64,000 bases of DNA from an uncultured Collinsella sp. (GTDB lineage: Bacteria > Actinomycetota > Coriobacteriia > Coriobacteriales > Coriobacteriaceae): assembly GCA_900548265.1 (NCBI GenBank), contig URKG01000011.1:1-64000 (forward strand), in the 5' to 3' direction. Position numbers and translations under genes: made by a program. Positions 26,701 through 33,295 of the stretch are shown here, piece after piece. A model generated the notes under the pieces. That model saw only the letters and a program-made list of their open reading frames with translations, had not been told where the DNA came from and searched no databases. Within the stretch, counting starts at the first letter, position 1, and the number at the start of each line of letters is the position of its first letter.

Positions 26701-28574
26701 GCATCGGACATAAAGGTGCCGCCCTGGACGATTACCTGGCTGCCGATCTCCTTGGGATCGCGCAGCTTAATGACCTTGAACAGGGCATTCTTGATGACGG
26801 AATAAGACAGACCTGCCGCGATATCGCCCACCGTGGCGCCTTCCTTTTGCGCCTGCTTGACTCGCGAGTTCATAAAGACCGTGCAGCGACTGCCCAGGTC
26901 GACCGGGGCCTTGGCATGGATGGCGGCATCGGCGAACGCGCGCACGTCCATGTTCATAGAGACGGCGAAGCTCTCGATAAAGCTACCGCAGCCCGACGAG
27001 CAGGCCTCGTTGAGCATGATGTGCTCGATGACGCCGTCCTTGACGCGCAGGCACTTCATGTCCTGGCCGCCGATGTCCAGAATGAACTCGACGCCGGGCA
27101 GGAACGCCTTGGCGCCGCGCAGGTGCGCAACGGTCTCGATCTCGCCGGAGTCGGCCTTGAGCGCCTCGATGAGCAGCGCCTCGCCGTAGCCCGTAGTTGT
27201 CACGTGGCCGATGGTGCAGCCGGCGGGGATGTGGTTGTAGAAATCGGCCATGATGACCTTGGCCGTGCCCAGGATGTCACCGTTGTTGTTGCCGTACCAG
27301 GTGTGCAACAGCTGGCCGTCCTCGCCCACGAGCGCGGCCTTCATGGTGGTGGACCCGGCGTCGATGCCGATGAACACGCGGCCGGTGTAGCCGTCGAGCT
27401 TGCCCTTGGGGACGACTTCCTGGTCGTGGCGGGTCTTGAACTCGGCAAAGTCCTCGTCGGTGGCAAAGAGCGGATCCAGACGCTCGACCTCGGCACCCTG
27501 CGTATCACCCAGGGCATCGATGGCCTCGATGAGCTGCGGGAACGTGCTGAGCTTGTTGGACTCGTGCGCCATGGCGGCGCCGCTCGCCACAAACAGGTGA
27601 GCGTTTTGGGGCACGATACGGTGCTCTTCGTCCAGGTTGAGCGTGAGGTAGAAGCGGTGGCGCAGCTCGGAGAGATACTGCAGCGGGCCGCCCAGGAAGG
27701 CGACGTTGCCGCGGATGGGACGGCCGCACGCCAGACCCGAGATGGTCTGGGTCACGACAGCCTGGAATATGGAGGCGGCCACGTCCTCGGGGCGGGCGCC
27801 CTCGTTGAGCAGCGGTTGGACGTCGGTCTTGGCAAAGACGCCGCAGCGGCTGGCGATGGGATAGATGGTGGTGGCGTTGGCCGCGAGTTCGTTAAGGCCG
27901 CTGGCATCGGTGTGCAGCAGGGTTGCCATCTGGTCGATGAACGCGCCCGTACCGCCGGCGCAGGTGCCGTTCATGCGCTGCTCGATGCCGTTGTCAAAGT
28001 AGATGATCTTGGCGTCCTCGCCGCCCAGCTCGATGGCGACATCGGTGGCCGGGATGAGGGTCTCGACGGCACGCTTGCTGGCAATGACCTCCTGGACAAA
28101 CTCCAGGCCGAGCCACTGGGACAGCAGCAGGCCGCCCGAACCGGTGATGGCGCAGGTCATTTGGGCCGTCGGCAACACGGTCGCAGCACCCTCGAACAGG
28201 TCGCGGGCGCAGGCACGGACGTCGGTGTGGTGGCGCTGGTACTTGGCGTAGACGATCTGGTTGTCGTCGTTGAGCACAGCGAGCTTAACGGTAGTGGAGC
28301 CCACGTCGATGCCCAGGTGCAGGTTGCCGCGGGCGGCCTCGGGGTTGAAGATCGCGCCTTCGGGGGCCTGGGCGGCGGCTACGGGCTCAGCGGCGGTGGC
28401 GGGCTCGCTGACGACGGACGTCTCCCCTGCCACGTTCTTGGCATCGGCAACTGCCTCGGCAACTTTCTCGGCAGCCGCGGTCGCGGCCTTCTGCGCGGCG
28501 TCCACCACGGCGGGCGCGGCCTCGCGTGCGGCAGCGACCATGCGGTCCTTGATGCCCTCGACGAGTTTGCTCAT
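23793..28574 (-). CDS. 2-hydroxyacyl-CoA dehydratase activase-type fusion protein
   Basis: A giant 1593-residue protein. An Ala-rich helical leader of about 80 residues is followed by two ASKHA-fold activase domains (LGIDVGSTTVKLAVL near residue 90, FIGIDAGSTTMKAALV near 405). Each has an acceptor loop, with the second carrying the cluster-binding EACSSGCGSFIE. A Cys-rich GRCSNNCQ segment (about 690) and a DUF2229/HgdB-like half follow, with SESVCYPAKMSHG, GRPYHNDPEINH, CPQMAPIHFD, NNDICYP and a final DGCASCGSAS. Such proteins are annotated as acyl-CoA dehydratase activase-related; true activases inject an electron, with ATP, into a dehydratase. Whether this fusion activates a separate enzyme or acts alone is unknown, since no HgdA/HgdB pair is in the window. 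A TetR gene ends 11 bases upstream, so both form one unit. GAGGAGAG precedes the ATG. Confidence 0.88.
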   Translation of the reverse strand: MSKLVEGIKDRMVAAAREAAPAVVDAAQKAATAAAEKVAEAVADAKNVAGETSVVSEPATAAEPVAAAQAPEGAIFNPEAARGNLHLGIDVGSTTVKLAVLNDDNQIVYAKYQRHHTDVRACARDLFEGAATVLPTAQMTCAITGSGGLLLSQWLGLEFVQEVIASKRAVETLIPATDVAIELGGEDAKIIYFDNGIEQRMNGTCAGGTGAFIDQMATLLHTDASGLNELAANATTIYPIASRCGVFAKTDVQPLLNEGARPEDVAASIFQAVVTQTISGLACGRPIRGNVAFLGGPLQYLSELRHRFYLTLNLDEEHRIVPQNAHLFVASGAAMAHESNKLSTFPQLIEAIDALGDTQGAEVERLDPLFATDEDFAEFKTRHDQEVVPKGKLDGYTGRVFIGIDAGSTTMKAALVGEDGQLLHTWYGNNNGDILGTAKVIMADFYNHIPAGCTIGHVTTTGYGEALLIEALKADSGEIETVAHLRGAKAFLPGVEFILDIGGQDMKCLRVKDGVIEHIMLNEACSSGCGSFIESFAVSMNMDVRAFADAAIHAKAPVDLGSRCTVFMNSRVKQAQKEGATVGDIAAGLSYSVIKNALFKVIKLRDPKEIGSQVIVQGGTFMSDATLRAFEQLTGVHAVRPDIAGCMGAYGAALLARDRAGADGTSTILSAEDIAHLTVTQKHVRCGRCSNNCQLTVNDFGGGRRFITGNRCEKGAGHKKQKTEAPNLFKKKNELLFNREVLSPDEAPRGTVGIPRALNMYENYPFWHAFFTRLGFSVQLSDQSSKKTYQAGIESMPSESVCYPAKMSHGHVMNLIDRDVDFIWMPCVRWERKEDPTAGNCYNCPIVMSYPTALALNIDEIREQNIEFLYPFVPYHDKTELKRRLYQVLAVDRVADAEAGRGRVRGPKITRSEVDAAVNAAFEADARFHEDIQTMGEKALKWVEDHGGHGIVLAGRPYHNDPEINHALPELISSFGFAVFTEDSLAHLVKPERPIRVVDQWMYHSRLYAVARFVTMRNDLDLIQLNSFGCGLDALTTDQVQEILEASGKIYTVLKIDEVSNLGAARIRIRSLMAALKDQEAERLAEATAAGEAYEQGDAAPVAPSTDAPAFASRKYTFEAQRESASTAWPKVPFTEQMREEGYTILCPQMAPIHFDLVKEVFRGAGYNLELLPSTDHDAVEAGLRYVNNDICYPSILVTGQIMEAIESGRYDLSKTAVVISQTGGGCRATNYIALIRKALRESGHPEIPVISLSAVALGEDNPGFKITPALLKQAVYAVLFGDVMMQMLYRCRPYEATPGAANALYEEYMARARKLAPKFNRHNYTKLCREAIRAFDTMPLVGEGTKPRVGVVGEILVKFHPTANNHVVDVIEREGCEAVVPGLLDFFLYSMSNAELQKDELGSSATTRAGMQALIKLVDWMRTPVEEMLEKSRRFEAPERIGTMADKARTVLSVCNNMGEGWLLTAEMLDLIDHGAPNIICTQPFACLPNHVVGKAVIKELRRQHPESNIVAVDYDPGASEVNQLNRIKLMISVAKENMRAGKGFKLEKVAPLAMDEVTGQMRAHDGCASCGSASEEAVASVAKRLGRGIKK

Positions 28575-28585
28575 TGTCTCTCCTC

Positions 28586-29296
28586 TTAGTTGTTGGACTC
28601 GACGGTTGCGGTGGTGTCGACCGCGTCCTCGAGCTGCAGATTCAATAGCTTCATGCCGTATTCCGGCACGTTGATATCGATGGGTTGGCCATACAGGTCG
28701 CCGGGGCGCACAAAGGCGATAACCGTCATAATGCGCGCCATGGTCTCGGGCGATTCGGTGAGCCCACGCTCAAACCAGCGCTGAATCAGACCGACCTCGG
28801 CACTCACGACATAGGTAACGTAGTAGTCAAAGAAGGTGCCCAGTGCCAGGCCCAAGATGCCCGTCTGTGCACGCGGCACCACGGCCTCGCGTGCGGTATC
28901 GATGATCTTTTTAATAAAGGCGGGGTCGCCGCCCGGGCCCAGTAGGGCCCCGATAAGGTCGCGATTAGCCGCAAGATAGCGAAGCAGCTCAACCGAACCG
29001 GGTGCCGGCTCGAGCTCGTCGATGTTGCGGTAAAGATCGGGTAATTGAGCTGCGGTGATAAGCTCCACCCGCTCGCGAATCTCGGCAAGCAGGCCGTCCT
29101 CGATCTGGCTGATAAAGTCGGGGATATCGCGGTAGTGCGAATAGAACGTTCGACGCGTAAGACCGGCGCGCTCGGTGAGCGACGCGACGTTAATGCGCGA
29201 AAGGTCGCCGCTTTCGGCAAGCTCGCTGGCAAGCGCCTGGCGAAGGGCGCGCTGCGAGCGAAGGGACCGGCGATCACATTTCTCGAGCTGGGACAA
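28586..29296 (-). CDS. TetR/AcrR family transcriptional regulator
   Basis: A 236-residue regulator with a TTG start at 29296 (AAGGAGG 4-5 bases upstream). The N-terminal HTH is clear: VASLTERAGLTRRTFYSHYRD (residues about 38-58; only the core LTRRTFYSHY is diagnostic). The C-terminal ligand domain resembles the TetR_C_8/DhaS-like group. It is co-directional with the 1593-residue activase 11 bases downstream, so it probably controls that unit and itself. No clear operator palindrome was found in its leader. Confidence 0.88.
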   Translation of the reverse strand: MSQLEKCDRRSLRSQRALRQALASELAESGDLSRINVASLTERAGLTRRTFYSHYRDIPDFISQIEDGLLAEIRERVELITAAQLPDLYRNIDELEPAPGSVELLRYLAANRDLIGALLGPGGDPAFIKKIIDTAREAVVPRAQTGILGLALGTFFDYYVTYVVSAEVGLIQRWFERGLTESPETMARIMTVIAFVRPGDLYGQPIDINVPEYGMKLLNLQLEDAVDTTATVESNN

Positions 29297-29386
29297 GCGT
29301 CCTCCTTGTTACTCAGACTGTACGCTATTGCACAGTGCGAGTATTATTGCACACCGTGTGTATCAACACGTAAAGGCAATATTTGG

Positions 29387-29420
29387 AATGTGACAAAGGG
29401 CAGTCCCTTTGTCACATTCA
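29387..29420. repeat. CTGTCCC-family palindrome, copy C1
   Basis: Perfect 15-bp arms GAATGTGACAAAGGG/CCCTTTGTCACATTC around CAGT. The sister copy is at 29824. Together they bracket the candidate toxin-antitoxin unit. Confidence 0.85.
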
Positions 29421-29473
29421 GCGACCGCCTAGGTTGTGCCAGTTGTGCCTGGCTTTTGGAGCGGCATTGCCGA

Positions 29474-29502
29474 TTGTTCAAAATGTCATTCGTGGGTAGA
29501 AT
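29474..29502 (+). promoter_or_regulatory. Promoter of the candidate antitoxin RNA
   Basis: TTGTTC, 17 bases, TAGAAT: a near-consensus housekeeping promoter reading right. No ORF follows; a terminator lies about 80 bases downstream. Confidence 0.65.
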
Positions 29503-29508
29503 AGTGTC

Positions 29509-29592
29509 GACGGCAGCCCAAGTTCTGGAAAGCTGGGCAGCGCCGTTGCTTGGATTAAGGGGTCAACGCCTTAGCGGCGGCGACCCCTTTTA
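29509..29592 (+). ncRNA. Candidate antisense RNA (type I antitoxin)
   Basis: A predicted RNA of about 84 bases from the promoter at 29474. It contains a first hairpin (GCCCA/TGGGC arms, 29516-29540 region) and ends in a rho-independent terminator whose stem AAGGGGTC/GACCCCTT (29557-29589) is followed by TTTT. Its last 22 bases are complementary to the 3' end of the small ORF at 29571-29696, and its whole length would pair with that gene's 3' UTR. This convergent, 3'-overlapping layout is that of TxpA/RatA-type type I toxin-antitoxin pairs. Expression is not proven. Confidence 0.55.
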
Positions 29593-29696
29593 CGTTGCTT
29601 CGAACGTTGCTTGAGTGCCTCGGAAAGCCCGACGAGCGCCGTGGAGAACGAGACCAAAGCGGTCAGAAGTCTCACGAAATCAATCAGATCGGTCAT
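29571..29696 (-). CDS. Candidate type I toxin, 41-residue hydrophobic peptide
   Basis: A short ORF: it begins MTDLIDFVRLLTALVSFSTA, continues hydrophobic to about residue 27, and ends in a strongly basic tail (KQRSKQRKRGRRR). One membrane helix plus a cationic tail is the form of type I toxins and holin-like peptides. The ribosome site GGGAGGTGAT is an almost full match to the anti-SD, 8 bases before the ATG at 29696, and lies in a hairpin with CCCTCCAT upstream (one mismatch, one wobble), so translation may be restrained. The stop codon lies inside the shared terminator stem of the convergent RNA. A near-consensus SOS box lies in its promoter region (29787-29800). No family was recognised by name. 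The surrounding 29421-29823 holds no other gene. Confidence 0.55.
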   Translation of the reverse strand: MTDLIDFVRLLTALVSFSTALVGLSEALKQRSKQRKRGRRR

Positions 29697-29778
29697 GGGC
29701 ATCACCTCCCATCAGATGGAGGGCGTTGCCCGGCACATGGAACTGCCGCCAACAGTATCAATTCTATCAAAGCGCAGT

Positions 29779-29808
29779 TAGATATGCGAATGTTTGTTCG
29801 TATTTCAA
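29779..29808 (-). promoter_or_regulatory. Candidate toxin promoter with SOS-box-like site
   Basis: On the minus strand TTGAAA, 18 bases, TATCTA. The spacer contains CGAACAAACATTCG (29787-29800), one base off the Gram-positive/actinobacterial LexA consensus CGAAC-N4-GTTCG. An alternative promoter TTCGCA-N18-TAGAAT (29761-29790) also overlaps the site. The -10 elements are weak, so the exact start is uncertain. Confidence 0.45.
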
Positions 29809-29823
29809 GAGACCAGCGTCACC

Positions 29824-29852
29824 TGTGACAAAGGGGCTGTCCCTTTGTCACA
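29824..29852. repeat. CTGTCCC-family palindrome, copy C2
   Basis: TGTGACAAAGGG/CCCTTTGTCACA arms around GCTGT, flush against the stop codon of the HAD gene. Sister of 29387. Confidence 0.85.
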
Positions 29853-30710
29853 TTATTCGATTACGGTGCAGGAATTCTGCTTGTGCATGGTGGCAAGCAT
29901 GTGTTTGGGAACGGCGTGGGCCATGCAGCTACCGATAGTCGCGCTCGCGGCGGCCTTGGCCGCGTCACTGCCGTTTTTGGTCGCGTAGCTATGGCGGAAG
30001 CGTTTGAGCATGGCAATGTCGTTGCCGCCGTCTCCGTAAACCGCGACCTCGTCCTCGGCAATGCCGTAGTAGCCCGCCAGCCAGGCCACACTCTCGCCCT
30101 TGTTGCACGCCACGTCCGTGATCTCGAACATCACCGGATCAAACGGCGCGTTGACCACACGGTCCGAGCGCTCGGCCAAATACGCCTTAAGGTCGCGCTC
30201 CAGCTCGGGCGAGGTCACGCGACAGTTGATCTTGCACACATCGTGGCGCAGGATGTCACCGATCGACTGGTCGAAATACTGTTCCTCGTGGTACCCGCCA
30301 CGTGCACGCATACCGCGCATCACGATGCGCTTGATAGGACTGTCTTTTTTAAAGCCTGCCTGGTGCATCTCGAACGATCCACTCGAGAACATGCCATCGG
30401 GCGTGGAGCAGTCAAAACAGATATCCGGAAACTCCTTGAGCAGCTCCTCGGTAATCTGCGAGTCGATGGTCCAGGTCCTGAGCACCTCGCCATGGCTGTC
30501 GCGCACGATGGACCCATTGGAGCAGCAGGCGTCGAGTGCCAGGCCCGTAAAGCCATGCTCGCCAATCGGCAGCGTCGAGCGCCCGGTCGCGGGAACCACA
30601 TGCAGGCCAGCCTCGGTCAGCTCGCGAATGGCACGGCGGATGGTCCCATCTGCCTCGTGCAGGGCGTTCAGCAGCGTTCCGTCTAAGTCACTCGCAAACA
30701 TCTTGATCAT
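29853..30710 (-). CDS. Cof-type HAD-IIB family phosphatase
   Basis: A 285-residue cytoplasmic HAD phosphatase. Motif I is FASDLDGTLLN at residues 4-14, with the nucleophile Asp in DLDGT; motif II is PATGRS; motif III Lys lies mid-protein; motif IV is VYGDGGNDIAMLK. The large C2 cap between motifs II and III is standard. Family members dephosphorylate sugar phosphates and cofactors such as FMN or PLP; the substrate here is open. An in-frame extension to 30803 is rejected because AAGGAGAGG precedes the ATG at 30710. That ribosome site lies in the arm of a perfect 15-bp hairpin (30717-30758). Confidence 0.92.
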   Translation of the reverse strand: MIKMFASDLDGTLLNALHEADGTIRRAIRELTEAGLHVVPATGRSTLPIGEHGFTGLALDACCSNGSIVRDSHGEVLRTWTIDSQITEELLKEFPDICFDCSTPDGMFSSGSFEMHQAGFKKDSPIKRIVMRGMRARGGYHEEQYFDQSIGDILRHDVCKINCRVTSPELERDLKAYLAERSDRVVNAPFDPVMFEITDVACNKGESVAWLAGYYGIAEDEVAVYGDGGNDIAMLKRFRHSYATKNGSDAAKAAASATIGSCMAHAVPKHMLATMHKQNSCTVIE

Positions 30711-30716
30711 GGATAC

Positions 30717-30758
30717 GCCTCTCCTTCGTCTGCACGATATTGTAGACGAAGGAGAGGC
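30717..30758 (-). promoter_or_regulatory. Perfect 15-bp leader hairpin covering the HAD ribosome site
   Basis: Arms GCCTCTCCTTCGTCT and AGACGAAGGAGAGGC with a 12-base loop. In the minus-strand message the 3' arm contains AAGGAGAGG, the Shine-Dalgarno of the HAD gene. No T-run follows, which speaks against a simple terminator for the MFS gene upstream. Confidence 0.6.
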
Positions 30759-30825
30759 ATGCCTAAACAATGCCGTCCCGGCGCGGCGTGCCACTGTCTC
30801 CACAAATTCACGGTCCCCCAGCGCC

Positions 30826-32088
30826 TTAAGACATTCGCCATAAGCGACTTTTCAGCCGATTAAACAGCGCCGTCGTCGACGTCAGCACCGCCAACATGCC
30901 TGCGAATACAATCGCCGGAGCCCATCGATCATATGCAAGCCCGTAAACCAATTGGCCAATAGGCGTTGCACAGGAAAGTGTCATATAAACGAGTGCCAGC
31001 ACTTTTCCGCAGAGTTCCTTTGGCGCTGACCGCTGAACAAATGAAACGATTCCGACCGATGCAATGCTTGCCCACGCCATGACCCATGCCGAGCCGGCCG
31101 CAAGCGCGGCAAACGCTAATTCATCAGGACCGCTCAGTAGCGTGACAATAATCGGTACGACTCCAAAACAAATCATCGCAACATATCGACATATGCCCTT
31201 GAAGGAAAAACGATGCGGCCAAATACCGACCAAACCACTGCCGACAAAACCACCTAAGCCCATAGCCACCTCAATAATCCCAACAAAGGATGACTGCATT
31301 CCGAGATGCTTTGCAACAATAACGGGAGCACCAATCGTTAACCCAACTAACGCAAGGTTCAAAATAGCCGCAAGCAAAAACACAACGAGCAATGATGCGT
31401 TTTGAAACAGGTACCGAATCGACTCCCGAAAATCGCTTCGGCATGTCGAGCAAGTCGTACTGTCCCCTGTCATTCCAGATGAGGCATTTTGCTTGAGTGC
31501 GCCCCCGAACAGCAGGGCTGACATCGCAAACGTCAACGCCGCGGTTTCGCATAGAGCATCGATACCAAAGCACCCATAGACTGCCGTCCCGACTACAGGC
31601 CCCAAGATATTGCTCGCCATGGTTACCTGCGAGACCAACGCTGTGGCACGCTCAACCTTTTCTTGGCCCATCATGTGCACCGTCTCAATTTGAAGCATCG
31701 GTTTCAGCAGCGATTGGATGCCATATTGGACGCAAAGCATTGCTGCCACGACAACCGCAAGAGGCAGCGAACACTTCATGGGGATAAACAGCAGTGATGC
31801 AGCCATCAGAACAATGCCGAGCACCACAAGAACCCCGCGATGTCTCCCGTGATCCGCCAAGATTCCGCCAGCCGGAGTCGCAAGCACGCCCGGCACGAAC
31901 GCTATCGCCGCGACAGCACCATATAACGTTGACGAGCCGCTGCAATCGAACAAGTAAAGCGGGCACGCAAAGCACAGTGCCGACAACATCGAATACGCGC
32001 ACAGCTGTGCAACAAGAAGACCGAAAAGCCTGATAGATCGCACTGTTTTTTGCGCCAACGAGACATTGCTCCTCCGCATTCCAGCCAT
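30826..32088 (-). CDS. MFS family efflux-type transporter
   Basis: A 420-residue major facilitator with about 12 spans. The first cytoplasmic loop reads GGILADHGRHRG, a version of MFS motif A. The central loop (about residues 190-215) carries CSTC. Overall it resembles MFS_3/enterobactin-exporter-like drug efflux proteins. The start at 32088 (MAGMRRSNVSL) has GGCAGG upstream; starts at 32112 or 32166 would lie inside the operator region. A TetR gene lies immediately upstream on the same strand, and two matching 21-bp operators lie between them, so expression is probably induced by a ligand of that regulator. Base use is less GC-rich than most neighbours, hinting at acquisition. Confidence 0.87.
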   Translation of the reverse strand: MAGMRRSNVSLAQKTVRSIRLFGLLVAQLCAYSMLSALCFACPLYLFDCSGSSTLYGAVAAIAFVPGVLATPAGGILADHGRHRGVLVVLGIVLMAASLLFIPMKCSLPLAVVVAAMLCVQYGIQSLLKPMLQIETVHMMGQEKVERATALVSQVTMASNILGPVVGTAVYGCFGIDALCETAALTFAMSALLFGGALKQNASSGMTGDSTTCSTCRSDFRESIRYLFQNASLLVVFLLAAILNLALVGLTIGAPVIVAKHLGMQSSFVGIIEVAMGLGGFVGSGLVGIWPHRFSFKGICRYVAMICFGVVPIIVTLLSGPDELAFAALAAGSAWVMAWASIASVGIVSFVQRSAPKELCGKVLALVYMTLSCATPIGQLVYGLAYDRWAPAIVFAGMLAVLTSTTALFNRLKSRLWRMS

Positions 32089-32101
32089 AAGCCTGCCCCC
32101 T

Positions 32102-32122
32102 ATACATACCATTAGTATGTAT
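32102..32122. promoter_or_regulatory. TetR-type operator O1
   Basis: A perfect palindrome ATACATAC-N5-GTATGTAT, just upstream of the MFS start. It shares 17 of 21 positions with O2 at 32167. Confidence 0.7.
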
Positions 32123-32132
32123 TTAATGACTT

Positions 32133-32157
32133 GAAAAGGGCAGCCGTGGCTACCCTT
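32133..32157 (-). terminator. Weak terminator after tetR
   Basis: The minus strand reads AAGGGTAGCC-AC-GGCTGCCCTT then TTC. It would limit read-through from tetR into the MFS gene. Confidence 0.5.
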
Positions 32158-32166
32158 ACAAATCAA

Positions 32167-32187
32167 TTACATACCGTCAGTATCTAT
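32167..32187. promoter_or_regulatory. TetR-type operator O2
   Basis: An imperfect version of O1 (core ACATACC...AGTAT) immediately past the tetR stop codon. Spacing to O1 is 65 bases centre to centre. Confidence 0.55.
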
Positions 32188-32188
32188 A

Positions 32189-32851
32189 TTACCACCCAGC
32201 ACGGTTCCATACGTCCCAAATCTGAGCCGTTGTCTGGAGCACTTCATTACCCAAATCGAGCCCCACCGCGGCCGCCATCTGCGCCAAACATTGCGCGCGA
32301 GCGAGCATTCGATCCTTGGTCTCGAGCGGACGGAACAGCGGCAGCAGCCAAAGATTCGCCAACAACGATACGGCCTCAGCCGCTTCGCGCGGGCATTTGC
32401 ACGCAATGGAGCCGTCGGCGATGCCCTCCTCGATCACTGGCAAAAGACAGCCATCGGCCGACTCGTCGAACGAGCCCTGGTACTGCATCGCCAGTAGACG
32501 CGAGCTTTTTACCGGATCTGCCGCAGGATGCATGCGTGCCCATAGCTCAATTTGCGGAACGACAGACTCGGGCGCGTACAGTCGCTTGAGCTTTTGGGCT
32601 CCCGTCATATTGCCAGCACCGAGTGTCGCGCGGCGGCGCTCAACAATCGGAGCCATTGCCCGATCAAATGCGGCGTTGAAAATCTCTTCTTTGCTCTTAA
32701 AGTGATGATAGACAGCACCCTTGGTCATGCCATCGAGGCGGTCGACGATATCTTGAATGCTCGTCCCCTCATAACCCTGTGCGCAGAATAGCTCCAGCGC
32801 CGCGTCGAGAATCTTCGCGACTGTCTCCTCGGGATATTTATTACGCCCCAT
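32189..32851 (-). CDS. TetR family regulator of the MFS pump
   Basis: A 220-residue TetR regulator. The DNA-binding domain shows ILDAALELFCAQGYEGTSIQ, then MTKGAVYHHFKSKEEIF with the recognition helix TKGAVYHHF. The C-terminal domain is variable, as expected for a ligand pocket. The ATG at 32851 (MGRNKYPEE) is preferred: the GGATGG ribosome site lies 8 bases upstream, inside one arm of an inverted repeat. Two operators lie between this gene and the MFS gene it probably controls. Confidence 0.88.
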   Translation of the reverse strand: MGRNKYPEETVAKILDAALELFCAQGYEGTSIQDIVDRLDGMTKGAVYHHFKSKEEIFNAAFDRAMAPIVERRRATLGAGNMTGAQKLKRLYAPESVVPQIELWARMHPAADPVKSSRLLAMQYQGSFDESADGCLLPVIEEGIADGSIACKCPREAAEAVSLLANLWLLPLFRPLETKDRMLARAQCLAQMAAAVGLDLGNEVLQTTAQIWDVWNRAGW

Positions 32852-32858
32852 AATCTGT

Positions 32859-32912
32859 CCATCCGCAACGCAAGTCTTGTGCCTCATTGCAGTATTTTAA
32901 CGTTGCGGATGG
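32859..32912. promoter_or_regulatory. Inverted repeat in the tetR leader
   Basis: Perfect 12-bp arms CCATCCGCAACG/CGTTGCGGATGG, 30 bases apart. On the minus strand the 3' arm contains the tetR ribosome site. It could be a structured leader or a protein site; it also lies just past the glnB stop. Confidence 0.5.
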
Positions 32913-32925
32913 CAGGCGGTCGATT

Positions 32926-33264
32926 CTACACCGCGGCGGGGCCGTGTTCGCCGGTACGGATGCGGATGACTTCCTCGACCGGCTCGACCCAGATCTTGCC
33001 ATCGCCGACGGCTCCGGTGCGAGCGGCGTTGCAGATGATGTCGACAATGCCATCGACGTGCTCATCGGCGCAGATAAGGGTGAACTGCACCTTAGGGATC
33101 GTGTTGACAAGCAACTCGTTGCCGCGCACGTATTCCTTCCAGCCATGCTGTGAGCCGCAGCCCTGCACCTGGTTGATAGTCATACCGCGAACATCGGCAG
33201 CAAACAGCGCGTCTTTAAGAACCTCAAGCTTCTCAGCACGAACGATCGCCGTAATTTTCTTCAT
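32926..33264 (-). CDS. glnB: PII nitrogen regulatory protein
   Basis: A 112-residue PII trimer subunit. It opens MKKITAIVRAEKLEVLKDAL, the T-loop region reads HGWKEYVRGNELLVNTIPK, and GAVGDGKIWVEPVEEVIRIRTGE is the ATP-binding B/C-loop block. The T-loop has Tyr in EYVRG, offset from the uridylylated Tyr51 of E. coli, so covalent control is uncertain. It lies downstream of amtB on the same strand with a long hairpin between, giving the classic GlnK-AmtB pairing in which PII plugs the ammonium channel. GAGAGG precedes the ATG. Confidence 0.93.
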   Translation of the reverse strand: MKKITAIVRAEKLEVLKDALFAADVRGMTINQVQGCGSQHGWKEYVRGNELLVNTIPKVQFTLICADEHVDGIVDIICNAARTGAVGDGKIWVEPVEEVIRIRTGEHGPAAV

Positions 33265-33295
33265 AGTAAATTCCTCTCTTTATCAAAGAAGTGAA

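Noticed and set aside
23877..28589. A 1570-codon open frame on the + strand
   Set aside because: It is fully antisense to the activase gene, shows no family motifs, and arises from GC-rich codon bias, which removes stops on the opposite strand.
29140..29156. AGAACGTTCG as another SOS box
   Set aside because: The spacing does not match CGAAC-N4-GTTCG and it lies within the TetR coding region.
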